Below are positions 8,567 to 17,175 of a stretch of 64,000 nt of DNA, one piece after another. Under the pieces are notes generated by a model, which worked only from the letters and a program-made list of their open reading frames with translations, was not told where the DNA came from and searched no databases. Position 1 is the first letter of the stretch. Each line of letters begins with the position of its first letter. A program made the translations under genes and the position numbers. The DNA is from Pusillimonas sp. TS35 (GTDB lineage: Bacteria > Pseudomonadota > Gammaproteobacteria > Burkholderiales > Burkholderiaceae_B): contig NZ_WWER01000005.1 of assembly GCF_009857885.1 (NCBI RefSeq), forward strand, positions 310,001-374,000, written 5' to 3'.

Positions 8567-10291
8567 ATGAATCAGCCCGCGCTCAATGCCGCGCGTGAGC
8601 GCCAGCGCCGCCAGCAGTACGAAGAGCGGTCCGCGGCCACCATGCGGGCTTTGACGGGTCGCCCCGCATTGCATTTCGAGGGTGGGCGGGTGTATGACGG
8701 CGAGCGGGCGCTTGCCGCATACGCTCCGCATTTGCGCCCGCAGCCGGGGCTGGATGCGCTGGAGGCCCATCGCGGTGTGACCGACGGCTTGGCCCTGCGC
8801 ATGTTGTATTCCGATGCGGCGCTGCACGCGCAGCTGACGCCGCCCGAGCCCATCGCCCGGCTGGTGTTCGAATGGCTGGAGCAACTGCGAGTTGAATCGC
8901 TGGCACCTGCTCATCTGCCTGGTGTGCGCGATAACATGGCGCGGCACTATCAAGCCTGGTCGGCGGCCTTCCTGGATTCGGGAGCCACTGAAACCAGCAT
9001 CGGCATTTTGCTGTTCACGTTCTCTCAGATGGCCTGGAGCCGGCTTACCGGCCTGCGCCTGCCCGAACATGTCGAAGACCTGCTTGAGCCCACACGCGTT
9101 GCATTGGGCGCGTCGCTGGGCGCGCATCTGGCCGGCCTGCGCCGGATGCGCCACGATCAGCGCGCATATGCCGAGCACGCACTGGCCGTGGCGAGGGAGA
9201 TCGCGGCGCGCGTGCAGGCCGAATACGAAGACAGCCCGCCCGACGCTCGTAAGCGCCGGCAGGCCGGTTTTTCTCTCTGGCTCGATGCCGATGATGCGCC
9301 GGAGGTGGGCTTTCAGACAGTGCAAAGCGGTGAGAGCATGGCGTTTCGCGCCGCGCGCGGGCAATACCGCGTATTCACGCGTCGCCACGATGTGGAACAG
9401 CCCGCCGATACGCTGGTGCGGCAGGCACTGCTGGCCGAGTTTCGCGAGCGGCTGGACGTCCGGGTCGCCAAGCAGGGGATCAATACGGGTCGGCTGGCGC
9501 GCATGCTTCGGGCCGTGCTGGCGCGTCCGCAGCGCGAAGGCTGGAATTTCGGGCAAGAAGAAGGGGTGATTGATGGACGTCGCTTGTCACAGCTCGTCAG
9601 TTCTCCGACCGAGCGGCGCCTGTTCATGCAGGATCGCCATGTACCTGTCTCCGATTGTGCCGTAAGCTTTCTGGTCGATTGCTCTGGCTCCATGAAGCAG
9701 TATGGCGAGCCGGTGGCGATGTTGCTGGACGTCCTGATGCGCGCGCTGGGTCAGGCAGGCGTTGCCACCGAGATCCTTGGGTTTACCACCCGCGCCTGGA
9801 ACGGCGGTCGGGCGCGCCGCGAATGGCTGGCGCAAGGCCGTCCGCCGGCCCCGGGGCGCTTGAACGAGCTGTGCCATTTAGTGTTCAAGGCCGCCGACAC
9901 CGACTGGCGCCGCGCCCGCCGCAGCATCTGCGCACTGATGAAACCCGATCTGTTTCGCGAAGGCGTGGATGGCGAGGCGGTGCAATGGGCCTGCCAGCGT
10001 TTGCTGGCCCGTGAGCGCCGGCGCCGCATCCTGCTGGTGATTTCAGATGGCTGCCCCATGGACAGCGCCACCAACCTCGCCAATGATGCGTTCTATCTGG
10101 ACAATCACCTGCGTGCGGTGGTGCGCCAACAGGAACGCGAGCAGGGTATCGAGATCATCGGCCTGGGTGTGGGGCTGGACCTCAGCCCTTACTACACGCG
10201 ATCGCTGGCGGTGGATTTGTCCGAGGGCTTGGATAACGCGGTTTTCGATGAGTTGGTGAAGCTGCTGGGCGCGCGTCGCAAGCGTGCCTGA
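8567..10291 (+). CDS. CobT-like VWA-domain protein
   Basis: A 574-residue partner of the CobS-like ATPase, related to cobaltochelatase subunit CobT. The C-terminal von Willebrand A domain starts near residue 365 with a complete MIDAS (DCSGSMK, the threonine in GFTTRAWN, and ISDGCPMDSAT). The N-terminal half is helical. The long acidic linker usual in classical CobT is not evident; only a short EDSPPDARKRR stretch and a scattered basic/acidic segment separate the halves. The start is well supported by AAGGAGG about 9 bases upstream. It ends 31 bases before the convergent pta. Known CobT bridges the AAA+ ring and CobN; here the client is unknown. Confidence 0.82.
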   Translation: MNQPALNAARERQRRQQYEERSAATMRALTGRPALHFEGGRVYDGERALAAYAPHLRPQPGLDALEAHRGVTDGLALRMLYSDAALHAQLTPPEPIARLVFEWLEQLRVESLAPAHLPGVRDNMARHYQAWSAAFLDSGATETSIGILLFTFSQMAWSRLTGLRLPEHVEDLLEPTRVALGASLGAHLAGLRRMRHDQRAYAEHALAVAREIAARVQAEYEDSPPDARKRRQAGFSLWLDADDAPEVGFQTVQSGESMAFRAARGQYRVFTRRHDVEQPADTLVRQALLAEFRERLDVRVAKQGINTGRLARMLRAVLARPQREGWNFGQEEGVIDGRRLSQLVSSPTERRLFMQDRHVPVSDCAVSFLVDCSGSMKQYGEPVAMLLDVLMRALGQAGVATEILGFTTRAWNGGRARREWLAQGRPPAPGRLNELCHLVFKAADTDWRRARRSICALMKPDLFREGVDGEAVQWACQRLLARERRRRILLVISDGCPMDSATNLANDAFYLDNHLRAVVRQQEREQGIEIIGLGVGLDLSPYYTRSLAVDLSEGLDNAVFDELVKLLGARRKRA

Positions 10292-10321
10292 GTGTGGACT
10301 GATGTGGCGTGCGGGCCGGCC

Positions 10322-11320
10322 CTAGCGCTGCGTACCCTGCGCCTGCACCGCAGTGATGGCGATCACGTTGTACACGTCTTGGGCGGAACACCCGCGCGAC
10401 AGATCGTTGGCAGGCTTGTTCAGGCCTTGCAGCAGGGGGCCGACGGCACTTGCGCCGCCCAGGCGCTCGGTCAGTTTGTAGCCGATATTGCCGGCCGACA
10501 GATTGGGAAATATCAGCACATTGGCTTGCCCATGCACGTTGGATTGCGGAACCTTGCGTTGTGCAATCGCGGGCACGATGGCGGCATCGAGCTGGATTTC
10601 GCCATCAACGGCGAGCTCAGGTTGCCGCGCGCGCACCAACTGTGTGGCATGGTGTACTTTTTCTACTTCTTTGTGTGAGGCACTGCCGTTTGTCGAGAAC
10701 GACAACATGGCCAGCCGAGGCTCGGCATCCAGCAGCGTGCGGGCGCTCTGCGCCGCCGCCAGTGCAATTTCAGCAAGTTCTTCCGCGTCCGGGTCGATGA
10801 CCAGCCCGCAGTCGGAGAAAATCATGGCCTGCGTGTCGCCGTGAAGCGGCTGTTCGCGCAGCATGAGGAAAAAACTCGACACCAGGCGGGTGTCCGCGCG
10901 TTTGCCGATGATCTGCAAAGCATTGCGGACGACATCAGCGGTGGTGTGGACGGCACCCGCCACCGAGCCGTCAGCGTAGCCTTGGCGGACCATAAGCTGC
11001 GCAAACACTAGGGGGTCGAGCACCGCACCGGCTGCCTGTTCTGCTGTCATGCCCCGCTTGGCGCGCAGCGCCAGCAGGGTATCGCGCAATTCAGGCAACC
11101 ACGGCGAAGTAGCTGGGTCTACGTACGTCATGCCGGCCGGCGAGGCGGCGTCTTGCGACGCCGCCCCTTCCGGCGCGGGCGCCACCATGATCACTTGTGC
11201 CAGGCCGTCAGCGGCGGCGCGCCGCCCGGCTTCCCGCACACGCGGGTCGTCTGCTTCACACAAGACGATCCGCATGGGCTGGCGGCGTGCTTTATCGTAA
11301 ATGCGATCAAGCAATTGCAT
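10322..11320 (-). CDS. pta: Phosphate acetyltransferase Pta (short form)
   Basis: A 332-residue phosphotransacetylase (PTA_PTB domain only, without the long N-terminal regulatory region of enteric Pta) that converts acetyl phosphate and CoA to acetyl-CoA. Marks are the opening MQLLDRIYDKARRQP, LCEADDPRVREAGRRA, GAVHTTADVVRNAL, MLSFSTNGSASHKEVEKV and the ending VYNVIAITAVQAQG. The start at 11320 is preferred because longer versions add unrelated sequence. It follows xsc by 20 bases on the same strand, so the pair is an operon in which Pta consumes the acetyl phosphate released by sulfoacetaldehyde cleavage. Confidence 0.95.
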   Translation of the reverse strand: MQLLDRIYDKARRQPMRIVLCEADDPRVREAGRRAAADGLAQVIMVAPAPEGAASQDAASPAGMTYVDPATSPWLPELRDTLLALRAKRGMTAEQAAGAVLDPLVFAQLMVRQGYADGSVAGAVHTTADVVRNALQIIGKRADTRLVSSFFLMLREQPLHGDTQAMIFSDCGLVIDPDAEELAEIALAAAQSARTLLDAEPRLAMLSFSTNGSASHKEVEKVHHATQLVRARQPELAVDGEIQLDAAIVPAIAQRKVPQSNVHGQANVLIFPNLSAGNIGYKLTERLGGASAVGPLLQGLNKPANDLSRGCSAQDVYNVIAITAVQAQGTQR

Positions 11321-11340
11321 GGTAGGGCGGCTCCGGTGGC

Positions 11341-13137
11341 TCAGACGTAGTCTTTGTACTTCTCGAGGAGGCGCACCGGCTTGGACAGCGCATCGCGGCG
11401 GAACGGGTCGCCCAGTTCGCGCGTACACATGATTTCCACGACCGTGGTCTTGCCTTCCTTCATCTGCGCTTCCACCGCGCGCTTCAGGGCTGGGCCGACG
11501 TCTTCGAGTTTGTCGACTACGATGCCTTCTGCGCCCATGGCCTTGGCGATGCCGGCAAAGCTCTGGTTATCGAGTTCGCCTGCGACGAAGCGGCGGTTGT
11601 AGAAGTCAACCTGGTTCTTCTTCTCGGCACCCCACTGGCGGTTATGGAACACCACAGCCGTAACGGGAATGTCGTGACGCACGCAGGTCATGATCTCGGA
11701 CATGCTCATGCCCCATGCGCCGTCGCCGGCATAGGCGATGGCGGGGCGATGCGGTGCGGCGACTTTGGCGCCGATGATGGTGGGCAGCGCATAGCCGCAG
11801 TTGCCCCAGCTCATCGGTGCGAAGAAGCTGCGCGGCTTTTCGAAGCGCAGGTAGCTGTTGGCGACCGAGTTGATGTTGCCGATGTCGGTGGACACCATCA
11901 CGTCTTCGGGCATCGCCTTTTCGAGTTCGCGAAGAACCTGGCGCGGATGCAGGTAGCTGCCGTCCTCGTTCTTCTGCTCTTCGATCATGTCCAGGCTGTA
12001 CGGATCACGCTCGTGGGTCCATTCAGTCAACTCTTGTTCCCAGGCGTCTTTTTCAGCCTTGATCTGGGCGGCGCGCTCTTCCTTGGTGCTGTCGCAGGCC
12101 AGCGTCTTGCCGTCCAGCCGCTGGCTGATCGCCACGGCGGCGGCCTTGGCGTCGCCGCAGATGCCGACGGTGATCTTCTTGACCAGGCCCAGCATCTTGC
12201 TGTCGGCGTCGATCTGGATGATCTTGGCTTCCTTGGGCCAGTAGTCCATGCCATGCTGCGGCAGCGTGCCGAAGGGGCCGAGGCGAGTGCCCAGCGCCAC
12301 CACGACATCAGCGCGCGAAATCAACTTCATGGCCGCCTTCGAGCCCTGGTAGCCCAGGGGGCCGCACCAAAGTGGATGGCTGGCGGGGAAGGAGTCATTG
12401 TGCAGGTAGCTGTTGACCACGGGGGCGCCCAGGCGCTCGGCCAACGCCTTGCATTCCTCGACGGCATCGCCCATGACCACGCCGCCGCCGGAGATGATGA
12501 CGGGGAACTTGGCCTTGGACAGCAGTTCGGCAGCCTCGTCCAGCGTCTTGTCGCCGCCGGGGCCGCGATCCAGGCGCTGCGGGCGGGGGATCTCTGCTTT
12601 GATCTCGCCGTAGAAATAGTCGCGCGGGATGTTCAACTGGGTGGGGCCCATTTCGGACATGGCGCGATCGAAGCAGCGTGCCGTGTATTCGGCCATGCGG
12701 GCGGGGTTGGTGACGTGGCCCTGATACTTGGTGAATTCCTGGAACATGGGCAACTGGTTGGCTTCCTGGAAGCCACCCAGGCCGATGCCGCCGGTGCCGG
12801 CTTCGGGCGTGACGATGACCACGGGCGTGTGCGCCCAATAGGCCGCCGCGATAGCGGTAACGCAGTTGCTGATGCCGGGGCCGTTCTGGCCAATTACAAC
12901 GCCATGGCGGCCGCTCACGCGGGCATAGCCGTCGGCCATGTGACCTGCGCCCTGTTCGTGGACGACGGGAATCAGGCGAATGCCGGCGGGCGCGAAGATA
13001 TCCATCGCGTCCATGAAAGCCGAGCCCATGATGCCGAACATTTCGGTGACGCCATTGGCCACCAGAGTTTCGACAAAGGCTTCGGAGGGGGTCATTTTTT
13101 GCACGCCGCTTACAGGGGTGCGGGTATCGGTGGTCAT
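11341..13137 (-). CDS. xsc: Sulfoacetaldehyde acetyltransferase Xsc (ThDP-dependent)
   Basis: Xsc (598 residues) is the thiamine-diphosphate enzyme that cleaves sulfoacetaldehyde with phosphate into acetyl phosphate and sulfite, the desulfonation step of taurine carbon use. It has acetolactate-synthase architecture: the N-terminal domain carries VHEQGAGHMADGYARVSG with the ThDP-activating glutamate, and the C-terminal ThDP motif is YAGDGAWGMSMSEI. The highly conserved Xsc segment WGAEKKNQVDFYNRRF is present. ATG 13137 has GGAGA 5 bases upstream; an ATG at 13179 is in frame but has a weaker site. First gene of xsc-pta, divergent from tauXY. The thiOSG genes 5 kb away help make its cofactor, though that proximity may be chance. 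Confidence 0.97.
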   Translation of the reverse strand: MTTDTRTPVSGVQKMTPSEAFVETLVANGVTEMFGIMGSAFMDAMDIFAPAGIRLIPVVHEQGAGHMADGYARVSGRHGVVIGQNGPGISNCVTAIAAAYWAHTPVVIVTPEAGTGGIGLGGFQEANQLPMFQEFTKYQGHVTNPARMAEYTARCFDRAMSEMGPTQLNIPRDYFYGEIKAEIPRPQRLDRGPGGDKTLDEAAELLSKAKFPVIISGGGVVMGDAVEECKALAERLGAPVVNSYLHNDSFPASHPLWCGPLGYQGSKAAMKLISRADVVVALGTRLGPFGTLPQHGMDYWPKEAKIIQIDADSKMLGLVKKITVGICGDAKAAAVAISQRLDGKTLACDSTKEERAAQIKAEKDAWEQELTEWTHERDPYSLDMIEEQKNEDGSYLHPRQVLRELEKAMPEDVMVSTDIGNINSVANSYLRFEKPRSFFAPMSWGNCGYALPTIIGAKVAAPHRPAIAYAGDGAWGMSMSEIMTCVRHDIPVTAVVFHNRQWGAEKKNQVDFYNRRFVAGELDNQSFAGIAKAMGAEGIVVDKLEDVGPALKRAVEAQMKEGKTTVVEIMCTRELGDPFRRDALSKPVRLLEKYKDYV

Positions 13138-13283
13138 GGCGTCTCCAGAGGTCGGGAGTTGGCGGTTGAGCGTGTCCATAAGGCGTCTCGCTGTCTAAAA
13201 ATTGAGATGAGTTGTTCCGTTATTTGTTTTTTTCGATAATTCTATCCGCCTTCAAACTAAAGTCAATCTAAAAAATACATTTT

Positions 13284-13300
13284 CGGAACAAAAAGTTTCG
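13284..13300. promoter_or_regulatory. Imperfect palindrome in the xsc/tauX divergent promoter region
   Basis: CGGAAC (13284-13289) and GTTTCG (13295-13300) form a dyad with one mismatch around AAAAA. A further GTTCCG at 13214-13219 repeats the half-site in inverse. The AT-rich 365-base gap between xsc and tauX holds no gene, so these are candidate regulator sites for xsc. The regulator (IclR or another) cannot be named. Confidence 0.35.
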
Positions 13301-13331
13301 CTTTTAGGGTTTGTATGCATAAGAGAATGTG

Positions 13332-13363
13332 CTGGCTTATGCGAAACGTCTGTTCTGGCCCTA
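13332..13363 (+). promoter_or_regulatory. Candidate TauR operator upstream of tauX: CTGG direct repeats 23 bp apart
   Basis: CTGGCTTAT (13332-13340) and CTGGCCCTA (13355-13363) are direct repeats on the coding strand of tauX, 23 bases apart from start to start. The same arrangement and spacing occurs upstream of tauA (20051-20082), with the second box 9/10 identical when the following G is included. MocR-type regulators such as TauR usually bind direct repeats. Confidence 0.55.
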
Positions 13364-13502
13364 GACCGGGGCGGGCCGATCTCCTACCTTAGGCTGGTCG
13401 CTTTCACGATCAAGTTTTTCGTAGATGATCTACAGCTACGGCCCGTAACTACTATTCGGGCGTTGCAACGCAACGACCGGCTGCACCCAAGGAGATAAAC
13501 AT

Positions 13503-13919
13503 ATGTCTGATGACACCCTCGTCGAAATGTCCGATGAAGCGCTCGTTGCCACCATCCAGGCGTTCGGCGATGCCTGGAACCGCCACGATATCGACGCACT
13601 GATGTCGTTCATGCACGACGACTGCGTCTTTGAAACCGTTGCCGGCCCGCAGGCCTACGGCTCGCGCCACGAAGGGCGTGCCGCCGTCCGCAAGGCGTTC
13701 GAGGCTGCCTGGCAGACCATTCCCGATGCCAGCTGGCTCAATGCGCGCTGCTGGGGGCATGGCAACCGGGGCGTGATGGAGTCGACCTTTACCGGCACAT
13801 CCGCCGATGGGTCGCGCATCGAAGCCAATATGGTCGACCTGCTCGAATTCCGCGATGGCAAGATCATTCTCAAGAACGCGTTCCGCAAAAACCGGCCCCA
13901 CCTGCCGGCCAAGGGTTGA
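13503..13919 (+). CDS. tauX: Taurine dehydrogenase small subunit TauX (SnoaL-like)
   Basis: A 138-residue SnoaL/NTF2-like protein (AFGDAWNRHDIDALMSFM near the N terminus, FRDGKIILKNAFRKNRP near the end). On its own it would be called a hypothetical ketosteroid-isomerase-like protein. Its position directly ahead of the FAD oxidoreductase gene and next to xsc, tauR and tauABC identifies it as TauX, the small subunit of taurine dehydrogenase described in Paracoccus. The ribosome-binding site AAGGAGA lies 9 bases before the ATG. The gap to tauY is about 70 bases. Its exact biochemical role in the complex is not established to my knowledge. Confidence 0.85.
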   Translation: MSDDTLVEMSDEALVATIQAFGDAWNRHDIDALMSFMHDDCVFETVAGPQAYGSRHEGRAAVRKAFEAAWQTIPDASWLNARCWGHGNRGVMESTFTGTSADGSRIEANMVDLLEFRDGKIILKNAFRKNRPHLPAKG

Positions 13920-13988
13920 GCGCCGCACCTCCGTACGCGAGCGCCTGTTTGTTTTACTGATGCCACGACCATTGATTCTGGAGTCATG

Positions 13989-15398
13989 ATGGCTGCAAAT
14001 CCTGTCATTACCGAGCCGTCGCCTGTGAGCGCCGCCCCGGCTAGCCCCTACGATCCACTTTACGATCCGCTGGTCACGCCCACTGGGCGCGGTCAGGCCT
14101 ACGCGCCCACGTACTGGGTTGCCACCGCCGGGCCTCCGCCCGCCGATGACGGCCCTGTGACCGGCGATATGAATGTGGATGTGGTGGTCATCGGGTCCGG
14201 GTTCACCGGCCTGGTCACTGCACTGAATCTGGCGCGCGAGCACGGGGTGCAGGTTGCGGTGCTGGAGGCCAATCGCGTCTCCTGGGGCTGCACCAGCCGC
14301 AATGGCGGCCAGGGCCAGAACGCCTCGGGGCGCCTGTATCGTTCGCAGTGGATCCAGCGCTGGGGCCTGGAAACTGCCAAGCGGCTGGATGCCGAGATCC
14401 ATGAAGGCTTCGAGTACTGGAAGAGCCTGGTGGCGGGCATTGACTGTGATGCGCAGCCAGGCGGGCATCTTTATACAGCCCACCGCCAGAAGAAGATGGC
14501 TTTTCTGGAAAACGAGTGCCGCGTGATGCGCGACACTTTTGGCTACGGCACACGCATGCTCACCCGTGAAGAGCTGCATGAGCGCTTTGTCGCGGATCAG
14601 GAGGCGTGCGGGGCACTGCACGAGCCCGACGGTGTGGGTGTACATCCGGTGAAGCTGGCCTTCGGGTACCTGCGCCAGTTGCGCGAGCTGGGCGTGAAGG
14701 TTTATACCAGCAGCCCGGTGCAGGGCTGGGAAACGGTAGGCGGTGTGCATCATTTGCGCACGCCGGGTGGCATCGTGCGCGCCAAGCGGGTAGCTGTGGC
14801 CACAGGCGGCTACACGCCGCAGGGGCTGCACAAGTCGCTCACGAGCAAGATCATGCCGATTCTGTCCAACTCGATGGTTACGCGGCCACTGACGACGCAG
14901 GAACGCGAGGCGGCGGGCCTCAAGAGCACAACATTCATTACGGATACCCGTACACTGCGCTTTTATTACCGCCTGCTGCCGGATGGTTCCATGCAGATCG
15001 GCAGCCGCAGTGCGCTCACAGGCGCGGATGCGCAGAACAGCCGTCACCTCGAGCTGCTCAAGCATGGCTTGGCGCGCAAGTTTCCCACGCTTCGCGATAT
15101 CCCGATTGCGTATTCGTGGTGGGGCTGGGTGGATGTGAGCCATGACATGATGCCTCGGATTGTTCAGCCGGATCCAGACCAGAGCATTTTTTATGCCTTC
15201 GGTTACGGCGGCAATGGCGTGTCGTTCTCGGCGGCGGCAGGGCGGCGCCTGGCGGAACGCGTAGTGGGCAAGGCGGGCAAGCACTGGGATCTGCCCATCT
15301 ACAACTCGCCGCTTCCAGGCCACCTGTTTGCGCCGTTCCGCCGGCTTGGGCAGGCGATGCTGTACAAATACTATTATCTGCGCGATGAGGTGCTCTGA
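13989..15398 (+). CDS. tauY: Taurine dehydrogenase large subunit TauY (FAD-dependent oxidoreductase)
   Basis: A 469-residue DadA-like FAD oxidoreductase. The dinucleotide motif VVVIGSGFTGLVTALNLA is near residue 60, and WGCTSRNGGQGQNASG is the conserved flavin segment of this family, with FAFGYGGNGVSFSAAAGRR at the C-terminal FAD site (written YAFGYGGNGVSFS in this protein). With TauX it should deaminate taurine oxidatively to sulfoacetaldehyde and ammonium, passing electrons to a cytochrome c-type acceptor. ATG 13989 is favoured over 13986 because GGAG is then 5 bases away instead of 2. An alternative reading is a gamma-glutamylputrescine oxidase-type enzyme, but the xsc/tauABC/tauR context argues for TauY. 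A strong terminator follows. Confidence 0.85.
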   Translation: MAANPVITEPSPVSAAPASPYDPLYDPLVTPTGRGQAYAPTYWVATAGPPPADDGPVTGDMNVDVVVIGSGFTGLVTALNLAREHGVQVAVLEANRVSWGCTSRNGGQGQNASGRLYRSQWIQRWGLETAKRLDAEIHEGFEYWKSLVAGIDCDAQPGGHLYTAHRQKKMAFLENECRVMRDTFGYGTRMLTREELHERFVADQEACGALHEPDGVGVHPVKLAFGYLRQLRELGVKVYTSSPVQGWETVGGVHHLRTPGGIVRAKRVAVATGGYTPQGLHKSLTSKIMPILSNSMVTRPLTTQEREAAGLKSTTFITDTRTLRFYYRLLPDGSMQIGSRSALTGADAQNSRHLELLKHGLARKFPTLRDIPIAYSWWGWVDVSHDMMPRIVQPDPDQSIFYAFGYGGNGVSFSAAAGRRLAERVVGKAGKHWDLPIYNSPLPGHLFAPFRRLGQAMLYKYYYLRDEVL

Positions 15399-15423
15399 CG
15401 AGCTTCTTTTTCCACGCATAAAT

Positions 15424-15461
15424 AATGCCCGCAACTGGCTTTGCCCGGTTGCGGGCATTTT
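15424..15461 (+). terminator. Rho-independent terminator after tauXY
   Basis: A perfect 12-bp stem, AATGCCCGCAAC (15424-15435) and GTTGCGGGCATT (15448-15459), followed by a short T run, 26 bases after the tauY stop. The remaining 157 bases to the convergent tauR contain no gene. Confidence 0.88.
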
Positions 15462-15618
15462 GTTGACGTCTGGCGCGTGCTGTGAGAGGCGCCGTGGCGA
15501 GGCAGGTTGGGCGCGCCTTGAGCTCGCCGCAAGCACAGAAAAGCAAGCTCCCGCCTAAAAAATTCAAACAGCCCGCAAGCAAAGCCCCCCAGCTAAAGAA
15601 CGGAGCAGGAAGCACACG

Positions 15619-17175
15619 CTATGACGGGTCCGTCAGCGCCCGGTAGACAGCCGCCAGGCGTCGTATGCCCTCCGGGATGCGCGCCTTATCGATCGAGGCG
15701 AAACCCACCCGGATGTAATTTTGGTTCGTACGCGTCGCCCGGTGGAAAAACACATGCCCCGGCTCGATTACCACCCCTTGCTGCAGAGCAGCCTCAGCCA
15801 GCCGAGTCGTGTTCGTGCCTTCGGGTGCCTTGATCCAGCCCGACGAGCCACCGCTGATCGGTACCAGCTCGAACTCAGGTAGATGCTCCGCCACCGCCTG
15901 CGTAAGCACCTGCGCGCGCTCCGCATACAGCACCGAAAGGCGCCGAAGCAGCGAATGATGGTGCCCCAGCGAAATGAACAGCGCAAAGGCCCGCTGCGTA
16001 TACGCTGGTGGATGACGTAGCATCAGGCGACGCAGCGCACGCAGCTCTGCCACAAGCTCTCGCGGCGCCACGATATAGCCCAGCCGCAAGCCTGGTGCAA
16101 AACTCTTGGACAAACTGCCAACATAAATAACCCGCCCGTGGCGATCCAGACTCTTGAGCGCTGGTGATGGCTGGCCATCGTAGCGGTTTTCGGTTTCGTA
16201 GTCGTCCTCGATCACAATGCCGTCAGAGCGACTAACCAGCTCCAGCAGCGCTACGCGCCGTTCCATGGGCAGCGTAACCGACGTGGGGCATTGGTGGCTG
16301 GGTGTGACAAAGATATAGTCGCAGGTGCGCAGCGCCGGGGTAATACATAGCCCTTGCTCATCAACGGGCAGCGGCAGCAGCCGCTCCGTACGATGGGCGA
16401 AAATATTGCGTGCATCAGGGTAGCCGGGGTCTTCCATACCCACCACGGTATGGTTGTGCATCAGCAAGTCGGCCAACAGATACAGCGCGTGCTGCGCGCC
16501 CACCGTGACTACAATCTCGTCGGCTTCCGCCCACACGCCCCGTCTTGGCAGCACCTGGCTGCGGATTTCCTCAATCAGCGCCGGGTCGTCATGGGTGATG
16601 AGGTCGGGCGCCCAACTCTTGATATCGAGTACCGACAACGCCCGCGTACAGCACTCGCGCCATTCCGCAGTAGGAAACTGCCCAGGGTCGAACTGCGCAT
16701 ACACAAACGGGTAGGGCATGCTTTGCCAGTTCTCGGGCTTGACAATGTTGCGCTGCCTCGACGGGTGGAACACCAGGCGCTGATGCCAAGTGGCCACACG
16801 CCAGGGCTGCTCGGCTGGTTCTGGTTGGCGTGGCGCCTCACCTTGCACATGATTGCGCAGCACGTCGTCGGCCACGAAATGGCCGCTGCGCTCGCGTGAC
16901 ACCAGATAGCCTTCGGCCACTAACTGCTGATAGGCAAATACAACCGTGTTGCGCGCCACCCCCAGACTGTCGGACAACTGTCGGCTGGATGGCGCCGGCG
17001 TGCCCGCTGGCAGATGGCCGCTCAGGATCGCCGACACCAGCATTTGCCGGATGCGGCCCTGCAGGCTGAGGTTCGGATCACTGACACGATCGAACAAAGG
17101 CTGCCATTGCACAGCGGCCGTCGAACTGACGGCCGCCTGAGGTGCAGGAGAAGTGGTCAGATTTTTCCCTTCCAT
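15619..17175 (-). CDS. tauR: TauR, MocR-type PLP-dependent transcriptional regulator
   Basis: A 518-residue GntR/MocR chimera. Residues about 30-100 are a GntR winged helix (LQGRIRQMLVSAILSGHLPA, SSRQLSDSLGVARNTVVFAY). The rest is a class-I aminotransferase fold with the PLP lysine in GSLSKSFAPGLRLGYIV and the NRYDGQPSPALKSLD segment. In Rhodobacter and Paracoccus, TauR of this type activates taurine genes, probably sensing taurine with PLP. The start at 17175 overlaps the end of tauC by 19 bases, so tauR is the last gene of tauABC-tauR and would control its own operon and tauXY. Longer in-frame starts add unrelated arginine-rich sequence and were rejected. Confidence 0.88.
   Translation of the reverse strand: MEGKNLTTSPAPQAAVSSTAAVQWQPLFDRVSDPNLSLQGRIRQMLVSAILSGHLPAGTPAPSSRQLSDSLGVARNTVVFAYQQLVAEGYLVSRERSGHFVADDVLRNHVQGEAPRQPEPAEQPWRVATWHQRLVFHPSRQRNIVKPENWQSMPYPFVYAQFDPGQFPTAEWRECCTRALSVLDIKSWAPDLITHDDPALIEEIRSQVLPRRGVWAEADEIVVTVGAQHALYLLADLLMHNHTVVGMEDPGYPDARNIFAHRTERLLPLPVDEQGLCITPALRTCDYIFVTPSHQCPTSVTLPMERRVALLELVSRSDGIVIEDDYETENRYDGQPSPALKSLDRHGRVIYVGSLSKSFAPGLRLGYIVAPRELVAELRALRRLMLRHPPAYTQRAFALFISLGHHHSLLRRLSVLYAERAQVLTQAVAEHLPEFELVPISGGSSGWIKAPEGTNTTRLAEAALQQGVVIEPGHVFFHRATRTNQNYIRVGFASIDKARIPEGIRRLAAVYRALTDPS

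Noticed and set aside
11644-13239. 531-codon + strand open frame
   Set aside because: Antisense shadow of xsc, rich in Gly/Ala/His/Asp with no recognisable domain.
13452-15536. 694-codon minus-strand open frame
   Set aside because: It is the antisense of tauX and tauY; both + strand genes have clear family motifs and ribosome-binding sites, and the minus frame has none.
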